DNA of 5,212 bases, from positions 1-5,212 of the forward strand of contig CAIZNF010000565.1 in the NCBI GenBank assembly GCA_903934275.1, given 5' to 3'. Source of the stretch: an uncultured Nitrosomonadales bacterium. Its GTDB lineage: Bacteria; Pseudomonadota; Gammaproteobacteria; Burkholderiales; Gallionellaceae. Below, piece after piece: positions 1 to 5,212 of the stretch (positions are counted from its first letter, which is position 1; the number at the start of each line of letters is the position of its first letter). The notes under the pieces were generated by a model that was not told the DNA's origin, ran no database searches, and worked only from the letters and a program-made list of their open reading frames with translations. The translations under genes were made by a program, and so were the position numbers.

Positions 1-2631
1 CGTGACAAGCGTGTGGTCAACCAGAAGGAGACCATCGCGGCACGCGAAAAGCAGCAGTCGCTCAAGGAGAAATTCCAGGAGTGGTTGTGGTCGGAGCAGG
101 GGAGGGCACTGAGGCTGGCAAGGCTTTACAACGATACGTTCAACAGCGTTGTGCCGCGCAGGTTTGATGGTCGGCATCTGGTGTTGCCGGGTTATTCCCG
201 GATAGTCAGCCTGCACGTGCATCAGCGGGATGCCATCTGGCGTATTGTTGCGAGTCAGCTAAACACTTTGCTTGCCCATGTTGTTGGAGCTGGCAAGACA
301 CTGACTTGCATCTGTGCCGGCATGGAGCTTCGCCGCCTGGGCAAGGCCAGCAAACCGATGTATGTGGTACCAAACCACATGCTTCACCAGTTTGCAGCCG
401 AGTTCCTGCGTGCCTATCCCGGCGCCAACATCCTGATTGCGTCGAAAGACGATCTTCAGGGTGACAAGCGCCGTCAGCTTCTTTCCCGTATTGCCACCGG
501 CGATTGGGATGGTGTGCTGATTACACATGCTTCGTTCGAGCGCATCAAGATGAGCGATGGGTTCATGGAGGAATACATCCAGAATGAAATCGACCTCATT
601 GAAGATGCCATTCGTGCCGAGAAACAGGATCGTGGTAACCGCATCATCAAGGAGCTGGCCCGTGCGAAAAAAGCATGGGAAGCAAAACTGGCGAAGATGT
701 CAGGCAAAAACAAGAAGGATGAAATTTTGTCCTTCGAGCAACTGGGCATCGACTGGATGTTTGTCGATGAAGCGCATCTGTTCAAGAACTTGTGGAGGTT
801 CAGCAAGATGACACGGGTTGCCGGATTGCCTAACAGCAATTCGGAGCGGGCATTCGACATGTTCGTCAAGACTCGTAGCGTCATGGCAAAACACAAGGGC
901 AGAGCAGGCGTGGTGTTCGCGACTGGCACGCCGGTATCAAACAGCATGGCCGAAATGTGGGTCATGCAGCGATACCTGCAACCGAAGACGATGGAAGCCT
1001 TTCAGGTGGGGATGTTCGACACCTGGGCGGGCAACTTCGGCGAGTCGGTAACGGCTCTGGAGCTTGCTCCGGATGGCAGAGGATACCGGATGCATACCCG
1101 CTTCGCGAAGTTCGTCAATCTTCCTGAACTGATGTCGATGTTCGGCGAGGTGGCGGATATTCGTACTGCGGAGATGCTGAAACTGCCGGTGCCGGCCGCG
1201 CACAAGGAAACTGTAACGATCAAGCCGACAGCAGACTTGAAAGCATTTGTCCAAACCCTCGTGGAGCGGGCAGAAGCAATAAGAAACGGCAACGTCAGTC
1301 CCTCTGTGGACAACATGCTGGCCGTTACCAACGATGGCCGCAAGGCCGCGTTGGACATGCGTCTGATTGATTCATTCGCCGAGGTCGAGAATGGCAAAGT
1401 GAACCATTGTGCCGAGAAAGTATTCGGTATCTGGGGGGAAACCAGGCTGTTCCGTGGAACGCAAATTGTGTTCTGCGACCTGTCCACTCCGGTGGAAAAC
1501 GGGCGGTTCAGCGTGTATCAGGCGTTGCGTCAAAATCTGCTGGAGAGAGGCGTTCCAATCGAGGACATCGCCTTCATTCACGACTACGAGAGCGACTCCG
1601 CCAAGGAAGAGCTTTTCAAGGCCGCGCGTGATGGACGTATCCGCATCCTTCTGGGCAGCACGCAAAAGATGGGAGTTGGAACCAACATCCAGACCCGGCT
1701 GGCAGCACTGCATCATCTGGATGCCCCATGGCGGCCATCTGATGTGGAACAGCGGGAAGGGCGCATCATTCGCCAGGGCAACCTGAACGAGCGTGTGCGA
1801 ATCTACCGCTATGTAACCGAAGGCTCGTTCGATGCCTACATCTGGCAGACGCTTGAGACCAAGGCGAGATTCATCGCTCAGGTCATGCAAGGGGACACCG
1901 GGATGCGTAGCGCAGAGGATGTTGAACTGGCCGCGCTGTCTTATGCCGAGGTGAAAGCCCTGGCGTCAGGCAATCCGCTGGTGCTGGAAAAAGCGGGTGT
2001 CGATACCGAACTTGCCAAGCTGTCGTTGCTCCGGTCTCAATGGGATCAGCAACAATGGCGCAACAAGCAGGAACTGGCAACTTTGCCAGGTCGCATCGAG
2101 CGTGTCCAGACCAGAATTGGCTGCATTGAGTCCGACATGGCTTCCCGACAAGACGTATCTGGTAGCAAATTCCTGATTGAAGTAGAGGGAAACCGCTATA
2201 CAGACCGCGCCGAAGCTGGAAAGGCACTTTTGCACGCTGTGTATGGAGTTCGTCCAGGTGGTGATCGGATAGTGGGTCAAATTGCCGGGTTCCGTGTTGC
2301 CGTGCAGTTGTCGGCATTACAGGAAATGGGCAGGCAACTGGTTGTCCTGGGAGGTGTCGAGTATCGGTGCGGCCAAGCGGAATCAGCGCAAGGTTTTGTG
2401 CGTGTACTCGAAAACGCACTCAACAGGATGGAACAGTGGCTTCTGGAAGAGCAGGAGTATTTGGCCAGAACCGAGAAGCGCATGGCCGACATTCAGACCG
2501 AAGCCGCAAAGCCGTTTGACAAGGCTGCGCGGTTGGATTGGTTAAAACAATGGCAACGAGAAATTGAAGCCGAGCTCGATTTGAGCAAGGGCGAAAACAC
2601 CGCTGTTGATGAAACAGAGGAAATAGCCTGA
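1..2631 (+). CDS. SNF2-like superfamily 2 DNA helicase of mobile elements (5' partial)
   Basis: The reading frame is open from base 1 (first residues RDKR) with no stop upstream, so the N-terminus lies outside the window; GTG at 13 is only the first possible internal start. Counting base 1 as codon 1, 876 residues are visible. An HQ-type motif lies at 74-76, Walker A GAGKT at 96-100, DEAH at 256-259 and a TGTP motif III at 308-311. The second RecA-like lobe has GVGTN at about 558-562 and QREGRIIRQGN at 584-594, with the arginines of motif VI. A charged lysine-rich helical insertion (about 190-245) separates motif I from motif II. The tail (about 675-720 and 800-865) is rich in Gln, Glu, Arg and Leu and probably forms coiled coils. 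This arrangement matches the large helicases on integrative conjugative elements and plasmids, often fused to an N-terminal adenine methylase-like domain, which cannot be seen here. It should be a cytoplasmic ATP-dependent DNA translocase; its substrate is unknown. Confidence 0.88.
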   Translation, partial: RDKRVVNQKETIAAREKQQSLKEKFQEWLWSEQGRALRLARLYNDTFNSVVPRRFDGRHLVLPGYSRIVSLHVHQRDAIWRIVASQLNTLLAHVVGAGKTLTCICAGMELRRLGKASKPMYVVPNHMLHQFAAEFLRAYPGANILIASKDDLQGDKRRQLLSRIATGDWDGVLITHASFERIKMSDGFMEEYIQNEIDLIEDAIRAEKQDRGNRIIKELARAKKAWEAKLAKMSGKNKKDEILSFEQLGIDWMFVDEAHLFKNLWRFSKMTRVAGLPNSNSERAFDMFVKTRSVMAKHKGRAGVVFATGTPVSNSMAEMWVMQRYLQPKTMEAFQVGMFDTWAGNFGESVTALELAPDGRGYRMHTRFAKFVNLPELMSMFGEVADIRTAEMLKLPVPAAHKETVTIKPTADLKAFVQTLVERAEAIRNGNVSPSVDNMLAVTNDGRKAALDMRLIDSFAEVENGKVNHCAEKVFGIWGETRLFRGTQIVFCDLSTPVENGRFSVYQALRQNLLERGVPIEDIAFIHDYESDSAKEELFKAARDGRIRILLGSTQKMGVGTNIQTRLAALHHLDAPWRPSDVEQREGRIIRQGNLNERVRIYRYVTEGSFDAYIWQTLETKARFIAQVMQGDTGMRSAEDVELAALSYAEVKALASGNPLVLEKAGVDTELAKLSLLRSQWDQQQWRNKQELATLPGRIERVQTRIGCIESDMASRQDVSGSKFLIEVEGNRYTDRAEAGKALLHAVYGVRPGGDRIVGQIAGFRVAVQLSALQEMGRQLVVLGGVEYRCGQAESAQGFVRVLENALNRMEQWLLEEQEYLARTEKRMADIQTEAAKPFDKAARLDWLKQWQREIEAELDLSKGENTAVDETEEIA

Positions 2632-2740
2632 AGAAAATTCAAGTCGCCGCGTAATGCGGTGACGCGAAGAGGCCGCTGGCCTTGCCGAAAGGTAAAACAG
2701 CATCAAGCATCGTTCCGGGCAACCGGTTCGGTTCAAGCAA
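2632..2740. other. Intergenic stretch after the helicase gene
   Basis: No gene is seen between the helicase stop and the recT leader. The stretch holds an 8-bp hairpin (2643-2650 with 2656-2663, one G-T pair, loop GTAAT), then a small AGGCC/GGCCT hairpin (2670-2682) and a palindrome AACCGGTT (2721-2728). No T-run follows the hairpins, so they do not look like intrinsic terminators. I cannot identify a convincing -35/-10 promoter pair. The dense secondary structure continues into the recT leader and may be part of the same untranslated region. Confidence 0.45.
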
Positions 2741-2813
2741 CCCCACGGGGACATTCATTGTCCCTCTGGGGGCGTGGTGTCTCCATTTTTTGTTTTAAAA
2801 AAGGAGAGACACC
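2741..2813 (+). promoter_or_regulatory. Structured 5' leader of recT with sequestered ribosome binding site
   Basis: Two nested stems can form first: CCCCA (2741-2745) with TGGGG (2767-2771), enclosing GGGACA (2748-2753) with TGTCCC (2759-2764) around the loop TTCAT. Downstream, GGTGTCTC (2776-2783) is the exact reverse complement of GAGACACC (2806-2813), which ends directly before the ATG. Six Ts (2786-2791) can pair with six As (2797-2802) inside that stem. The Shine-Dalgarno GGAG (2803-2806) is therefore held in or beside a hairpin. The layout resembles a translational switch. What would open it (protein, ligand, RNA or ribosome) is not visible. It shares ordered blocks with the ssb leader. 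Confidence 0.65.
2803..2808 (+). promoter_or_regulatory. Ribosome binding site of recT
   Basis: GGAGAG lies five bases before ATG 2814 and is preceded by an A-run. It is a strong Shine-Dalgarno that fixes the start of recT, and it falls inside the leader hairpin formed by 2776-2783 and 2806-2813. Confidence 0.8.
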
Positions 2814-3869
2814 ATGGCATTACAAGCACTCAAAAACATCAACCGTAGCGCAGCAGCCAATAACGAGCAGCCGCAGAACTTCCCGGCAATGCTGGAACAG
2901 TTCAAGGGAGAAATCGCCCGCGCGCTGCCCAAGCACATCAATCCCGACCGCATGGCACGCATTGCGCTCACGGCGTTCCGCATGACCCCGAAGCTGGGGG
3001 AGTGCGACCCGCGCAGCGTGTTTGCCGCCGTCATCCAGTCCTCGCAATTGGGGCTGGAAGTCGGGCTGATGGGCGAAGCTCACCTTGTCCCGTTTGGCAA
3101 TCAGTGCCAGCTCATTCCGGGTTATACCGGATTGATGAAGCTGGCGCGTCAGAGTGGACTGGTACAGGACATCTATGCACACGAGGTGCGCATGAGCGAC
3201 ATGTTCGCGCTCAAACTCGGCATGGAACGAAGCCTGGAGCACGAACCGCTGACTGCACCGGGCGGCTTCCCCGCGTCTGATGAAGAGCGCGGAGAGGTGG
3301 TCGGCTTCTATGCGGTTGGCGTCCTCAAGGATGGTAGCAGGACGTTTGTCGCAATGGGCCGCAAAGAAGTCGAAAGCATCCGTGATGGCAGTCGCGGCTA
3401 CCAGGCAGCCAAAAAGTACAAGAAGGAATCCGTCTGGGATACCGACTTTGTGGCGATGGGGCTGAAAACGGTCATCCGGCGCATCTGCAAGTTCTTGCCC
3501 AAATCACCTGAGCTGGCAACGGCACTGGCGATGGATGAAAAAGCGCATGCAGGTCAAGGTCAGAACCTGAATCTGAGCGACGTGATCGACGGCAGTTACG
3601 CGCCGGTTGAAGTCGACAATGAGACGGGGGAGATCAAGGAAAAGCCACCAGCCAAAACCGAGAGCCAACCGCAATCGGCAAAAGCAACGAGCAAGCTCGA
3701 AAAGCTGGACAAGGTTGTCGCGGCTTTGAAATCAGCCAGCACTGTTGAAGCATTGGATGAGGTCTATATCCGTGCCGAAGTGGATCTGGAGGATGCAGAG
3801 CTTGAAGTCGCCCTGCGCGAGTATCGCAAATGCAAAGACGCGATCACTGAACAAGGCAGCCTGGTTTAA
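2814..3869 (+). CDS. recT: RecT-family single-strand annealing recombinase
   Basis: The 351-residue product carries the RecT family core. PKHINPDRMARIALTAFRMTP (39-59), the DPRSVFAAVIQSSQLGLEVGL segment (65-85), HLVPFGNQCQLIPGYTGLMKLARQSG (90-115) and the MGLKTVIRRICKFLP block (215-229) are hallmark RecT regions. RecT proteins bind single-stranded DNA and anneal complementary strands without ATP, usually with a 5'-3' exonuclease partner. No such exonuclease is in this window. At 351 residues it is longer than E. coli Rac RecT (about 270). The extra part is a polar linker (about 265-295) followed by a charged helical segment (about 293-345) of unknown role. The start at 2814 has a strong Shine-Dalgarno and is the only sensible one. 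The gene is co-directional with ssb, 75 bases downstream, and probably shares a transcript with it. Confidence 0.93.
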   Translation: MALQALKNINRSAAANNEQPQNFPAMLEQFKGEIARALPKHINPDRMARIALTAFRMTPKLGECDPRSVFAAVIQSSQLGLEVGLMGEAHLVPFGNQCQLIPGYTGLMKLARQSGLVQDIYAHEVRMSDMFALKLGMERSLEHEPLTAPGGFPASDEERGEVVGFYAVGVLKDGSRTFVAMGRKEVESIRDGSRGYQAAKKYKKESVWDTDFVAMGLKTVIRRICKFLPKSPELATALAMDEKAHAGQGQNLNLSDVIDGSYAPVEVDNETGEIKEKPPAKTESQPQSAKATSKLEKLDKVVAALKSASTVEALDEVYIRAEVDLEDAELEVALREYRKCKDAITEQGSLV

Positions 3870-3884
3870 CCACCCTCACGGGAA

Positions 3885-3920
3885 CATCGTTCCCCTCTGG
3901 GGAATGGTGTTCTCTTTTTT
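3885..3920 (+). terminator. Possible intrinsic terminator/attenuator before ssb
   Basis: An 11-bp stem (3885-3895 with 3899-3909, loop TCT) is followed at once by the T-rich tract TTCTCTTTTTT ending at 3920. This is the form of a Rho-independent terminator. It lies between recT and ssb on the coding strand, and its 5' arm overlaps the 3' arm of the competing hairpin 3880-3894. Partial termination or attenuation is therefore possible. Two G-T pairs and C interruptions in the T-tract make it less than ideal. Confidence 0.45.
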
Positions 3921-3933
3921 ATGTTTTATCAAA

Positions 3934-3939
3934 GGAGAA
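3934..3939 (+). promoter_or_regulatory. Ribosome binding site that decides the ssb start
   Basis: GGAGAA sits five bases before ATG 3945 and supports that codon over the in-frame ATG at 3921. The upstream ATG has only a T-run before it and would add eight residues (MFYQRRNT) not found in SSB proteins. Confidence 0.85.
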
Positions 3940-3944
3940 ATACC

Positions 3945-4376
3945 ATGTTGAACAAAGTGCAATTGATCGGCCGTCTGGGCAAAGACCCGGAAATTCGTTA
4001 CACCCAGGGGAGCGAAGCAGTCGCAACTGTTTCCCTGGCAACTTCCGAGTCATGGAAAGACAAGAATGGCGAGAAACAGGAAAAAACAGAGTGGCATAAC
4101 CTCGTGTTTTATCGCCGCCTGGCAGAAGTGGTTGGTGAACACCTCAAAAAAGGGGCGCTAATCTATGTCGAAGGCAAGATCACGACCGAGAAATATCAGA
4201 AAGACGGGGAAGATCGTTACGTCACAAAAATTGTTGTATCCGAGATGAAAATGCTCGGCGGCAACAAGACGGATGGTGAGTCGCACGTTGCAGCACCGGC
4301 ACCTGTTGTGCCCGCTGTCAGCAAAGGCAAAACCACAAAGGCAGGCCCAAAGCCTGAATTTGAAGGCCCGTTCTAA
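3945..4376 (+). CDS. ssb: Single-stranded DNA-binding protein (SSB)
   Basis: The 143-residue product begins MLNKVQLIGRLGKDPEIRYT, the classic bacterial SSB N-terminus. The OB fold spans about 1-105: SESWKDKNGEKQEKTEWHNL (34-53), a LAEVVGEHLKKGALIYVEG segment (59-77) and EKYQKDGEDRYVTKIVVSEMKMLGG (82-106). By comparison with E. coli SSB, DNA-stacking Trp40 and Trp54 correspond to W37 and W50, Phe60 to Y56 and Trp88 to Y84. The disordered tail (107-143) is short and Ala/Pro/Lys-rich. It ends EFEGPF, a weakened form of the canonical DDDIPF tip that recruits repair and replication proteins. Element-borne SSBs protect single-stranded DNA during transfer and replication. The start was chosen from the Shine-Dalgarno and family alignment. 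It is shorter than E. coli SSB (178), mainly in the tail. Confidence 0.95.
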   Translation: MLNKVQLIGRLGKDPEIRYTQGSEAVATVSLATSESWKDKNGEKQEKTEWHNLVFYRRLAEVVGEHLKKGALIYVEGKITTEKYQKDGEDRYVTKIVVSEMKMLGGNKTDGESHVAAPAPVVPAVSKGKTTKAGPKPEFEGPF

Positions 4377-4384
4377 AACTCAAT

Positions 4385-4445
4385 CACCCACCGGGGGAAT
4401 CATCCCCCAAGGGGGTGCTTCTTTGCCGGTGGTTTTACACCCACC
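4385..4445 (+). promoter_or_regulatory. First tandem structured element in the ssb-primase gap
   Basis: CCACCGG (4388-4394) pairs perfectly with CCGGTGG (4426-4432). Inside it, CATCCCC (4401-4407) pairs with GGGGGTG (4411-4417) over 7 bp with one T-G pair and loop CAA, followed by CTTCTTTG. An alternative inner hairpin, GGGGGA (4393-4398) with TCCCCC (4403-4408), competes with both. The 3' outer arm can also pair downstream (GGTGG 4428-4432 with CCACC 4441-4445). The short TTTT after the outer stem is too weak for a confident terminator call. The element could act as the ssb transcript end, as a processing site, or as part of the primase leader. Confidence 0.5.
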
Positions 4446-4451
4446 CGCCCA

Positions 4452-4510
4452 CACGGGACACACCAATTCATCCTGCTGGGTGCTTTGGCGTGTCCCGTGC
4501 GGGATATACC
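4452..4510 (+). promoter_or_regulatory. Second tandem structured element, leader of the primase gene
   Basis: CACGGGACAC (4452-4461) pairs perfectly over 10 bp with GTGTCCCGTG (4490-4499), extended inward by CC/GG after one mismatch. Inside, CATCC (4469-4473) pairs with GGGTG (4478-4482), loop TGCT, followed by CTTTGG. The 3' arm has a second partner: 4487-4496 can pair with 4501-4510 (9 of 10 positions, two G-T, one C-A mismatch), ending right before the Shine-Dalgarno. The two pairings are mutually exclusive, as expected for a regulatory switch. Its inner part matches the preceding element. Confidence 0.55.
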
Positions 4511-4517
4511 AAGGAGG
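4511..4517 (+). promoter_or_regulatory. Ribosome binding site of the primase gene
   Basis: AAGGAGG ends four bases before ATG 4522. It is a near-perfect Shine-Dalgarno and sets the start. It directly abuts the 3' arm of the alternative leader hairpin (4487-4510). Confidence 0.8.
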
Positions 4518-4521
4518 CATC

Positions 4522-5212
4522 ATGGAAGCGAAAGAATTGAAGCTGCTGGCAGCAGGACGCTGGGAAAGCATTGTTACATCGCTCGCCCCGCAGCTTGGTC
4601 AGGCAGTAGAGCGCACGCCGAATCATGTACCGTGCCCCGTGCATGGCGGGACAGATGGATTCAGGCTGTTTCGGGATTTTGATGAGACAGGTGGCGGTGT
4701 ATGCAACACATGCGGCATCCATCACGATGGATATACGCTACTCATGTGGGCGAATGGGTGGGATTTTCTCACTGCTCACCACGCCATACACGACATGCTG
4801 CTGGGAAGCGGCGAGAAGTATTACGCGCCCTTGCCAGCCAAAAAACCGTGTGTCAAAAAAGAGGAAAACAGGCAAGACATTCGCGATTCCCTGAATCATG
4901 TGTGGAAAGCCAGCGTTCCTCTGACCTCACCCGAAGCGCGGGCAGCAAGGTTGTATTTTGCGAACCGTGGAATCGGGCAGATCGACTATCGAAAAGTTGA
5001 TGGCAGGATGATCCGTTTTGCCCCTTCGCTTGAGTATTACGAAGAGGGGAAGCTGGTCAACGCGTATCCCGCCATTGTCACGATGGTGTGCGATGCAAGC
5101 GGTCGTCCTACGACCGTACATCGCACATACATTACACACGATGGAGAGAAATCCGAAGTCCAGTCACCCAAGAAAATGATGCGGCACTGTGCCGATAATT
5201 TGTTTGGTGCGA
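4522..5212 (+). CDS. Zinc-ribbon primase / primase-helicase-like protein (3' partial)
   Basis: The frame is open from ATG 4522 to the window end, giving 230 residues with no stop. A zinc ribbon is visible as C38-x2-H41 and C61-x2-C64, with the CNTCG knuckle and a following GYTLLMWANGWDF segment (71-82), as in the zinc-binding domain of P4-type primase-helicases. Residues about 118-230 (an RAARLYFANRGI segment near 142-151, then RFAPSLEYY, YPAIVTMV, HRTYIT and SPKKMMRH) resemble the linker region that precedes the TOPRIM domain in plasmid and element primases; the catalytic part would lie beyond the window. The likely role is primer synthesis on single-stranded DNA during replication or after transfer, in the cytoplasm. 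Whether a helicase domain follows cannot be seen. Its place after recT and ssb fits a replication/recombination module. Confidence 0.8.
   Translation, partial: MEAKELKLLAAGRWESIVTSLAPQLGQAVERTPNHVPCPVHGGTDGFRLFRDFDETGGGVCNTCGIHHDGYTLLMWANGWDFLTAHHAIHDMLLGSGEKYYAPLPAKKPCVKKEENRQDIRDSLNHVWKASVPLTSPEARAARLYFANRGIGQIDYRKVDGRMIRFAPSLEYYEEGKLVNAYPAIVTMVCDASGRPTTVHRTYITHDGEKSEVQSPKKMMRHCADNLFGA

Larger units (their letters stand above)
3869..3944 (+). promoter_or_regulatory. Structured 5' leader of ssb with alternative hairpins
   Basis: This leader fills the whole gap between recT and ssb. Hairpin 1 is GGGAAC (3880-3885) with GTTCCC (3889-3894), loop ATC, which can be enclosed by ACCA (3869-3872) with TGGT (3905-3908). 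Hairpin 2 uses the same central strand: 3885-3895 pairs over 11 bp (two G-T) with 3899-3909, loop TCT. Hairpin 3 pairs 3910-3918 with 3931-3939 over 9 bp (one G-T) and hides the Shine-Dalgarno; GGT (3906-3908) with ACC (3942-3944) can extend it to the start codon. Hairpins 1 and 2 exclude each other. Blocks CCCTCTGGGG, TGGTGT, TTTTTT, GTTTTA, GGAGA and ACCATG recur in order in the recT leader. A regulatory function is inferred from this architecture. Confidence 0.65.

Noticed and set aside
13..15. GTG at 13 as the true start of the helicase gene
   Set aside because: The frame is open upstream to base 1, no Shine-Dalgarno is visible, and the sequence starts inside a region conserved in much larger family members.
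474..1890. Long minus-strand open frames opposite the helicase gene (474-965, 1002-1487, 1372-1890)
   Set aside because: They lie wholly opposite a well-supported helicase coding region, show no recognisable domain, and are expected from the codon bias of the + strand gene.
2643..2663. Terminator after the helicase gene
   Set aside because: The 8-bp hairpin is followed by GCGAAGAGG rather than a T-run.
2741..2796. A Rho-independent terminator before recT
   Set aside because: The strong GC stem ends at 2771 while the T-run begins at 2786, about 14 bases later. The alternative stem nearer the T-run has several bulges, so it is weaker than the one before ssb.
2632..2813. Sigma-70 promoter for the recT-ssb-primase group
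   Set aside because: No -35/-10 pair with normal spacing could be recognised; the A/T runs at 2785-2802 belong to the leader hairpin.
3921..3944. ATG at 3921 as the ssb start
   Set aside because: It lies in the leader hairpin loop, has no ribosome binding site and adds eight residues before the conserved MLNKVQLIGRLG start.
4485..5000. Open frames 4485-4682, 4625-4894 and 4701-5000 on the + strand, and 4468-4725 on the - strand
   Set aside because: They overlap the primase frame that has the strong Shine-Dalgarno, the zinc-ribbon motif and continuous coding to the window end.

Overview
The window looks like the DNA-processing core of a proteobacterial mobile element, either an integrative conjugative element or a large plasmid. 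It holds four co-directional genes on the + strand: a large SNF2-like superfamily 2 helicase (5' end outside the window), a RecT-family annealing recombinase, a single-stranded DNA-binding protein (SSB), and a zinc-ribbon primase-type protein (3' end outside the window). The moderately GC-rich coding sequence, strong AGGAGG-type ribosome binding sites and protein families suggest a beta- or gammaproteobacterial host. Genus cannot be decided from the sequence. No chromosomal housekeeping gene is visible.

Layout: bases 1-2631 encode the helicase, with a complete ATPase core and a C-terminal helical tail. Bases 2632-2813 are non-coding and end in a structured leader. recT is 2814-3869 and is followed by a 75-base structured gap. 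ssb is 3945-4376 and is followed by a 145-base gap with two tandem structured elements. The primase gene starts at 4522 and is still open at 5212. There are no tRNAs, rRNAs, CRISPR arrays, insertion sequences or transposase genes.

The most notable feature is between the genes. Each of the three downstream genes is preceded by a related GC-rich, foldable leader. The recT and ssb leaders share short identical blocks in the same order and at nearly the same distance from the start codon. In both, a GGTGT-TCTC-type strand can pair with the Shine-Dalgarno region just before ATG. In the ssb leader an alternative 11-bp hairpin followed by a T-rich tract looks like an intrinsic terminator and is mutually exclusive with other pairings. 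The primase leader carries two tandem elements sharing an internal CATCC/GGGTG hairpin inside unrelated, perfectly paired outer stems. I interpret these as cis-regulatory RNAs (or single-stranded DNA structures) that coordinate a recombination/replication module. They recall the published radC and STAXI RNA motifs by gene association, but identity with either cannot be established here.

Together the genes suggest handling of single-stranded DNA during transfer or establishment: SSB coats it, RecT anneals it, the primase-type protein may start complementary-strand synthesis, and the helicase remodels DNA or DNA-protein complexes. This joint role is inferred from family membership and gene order.
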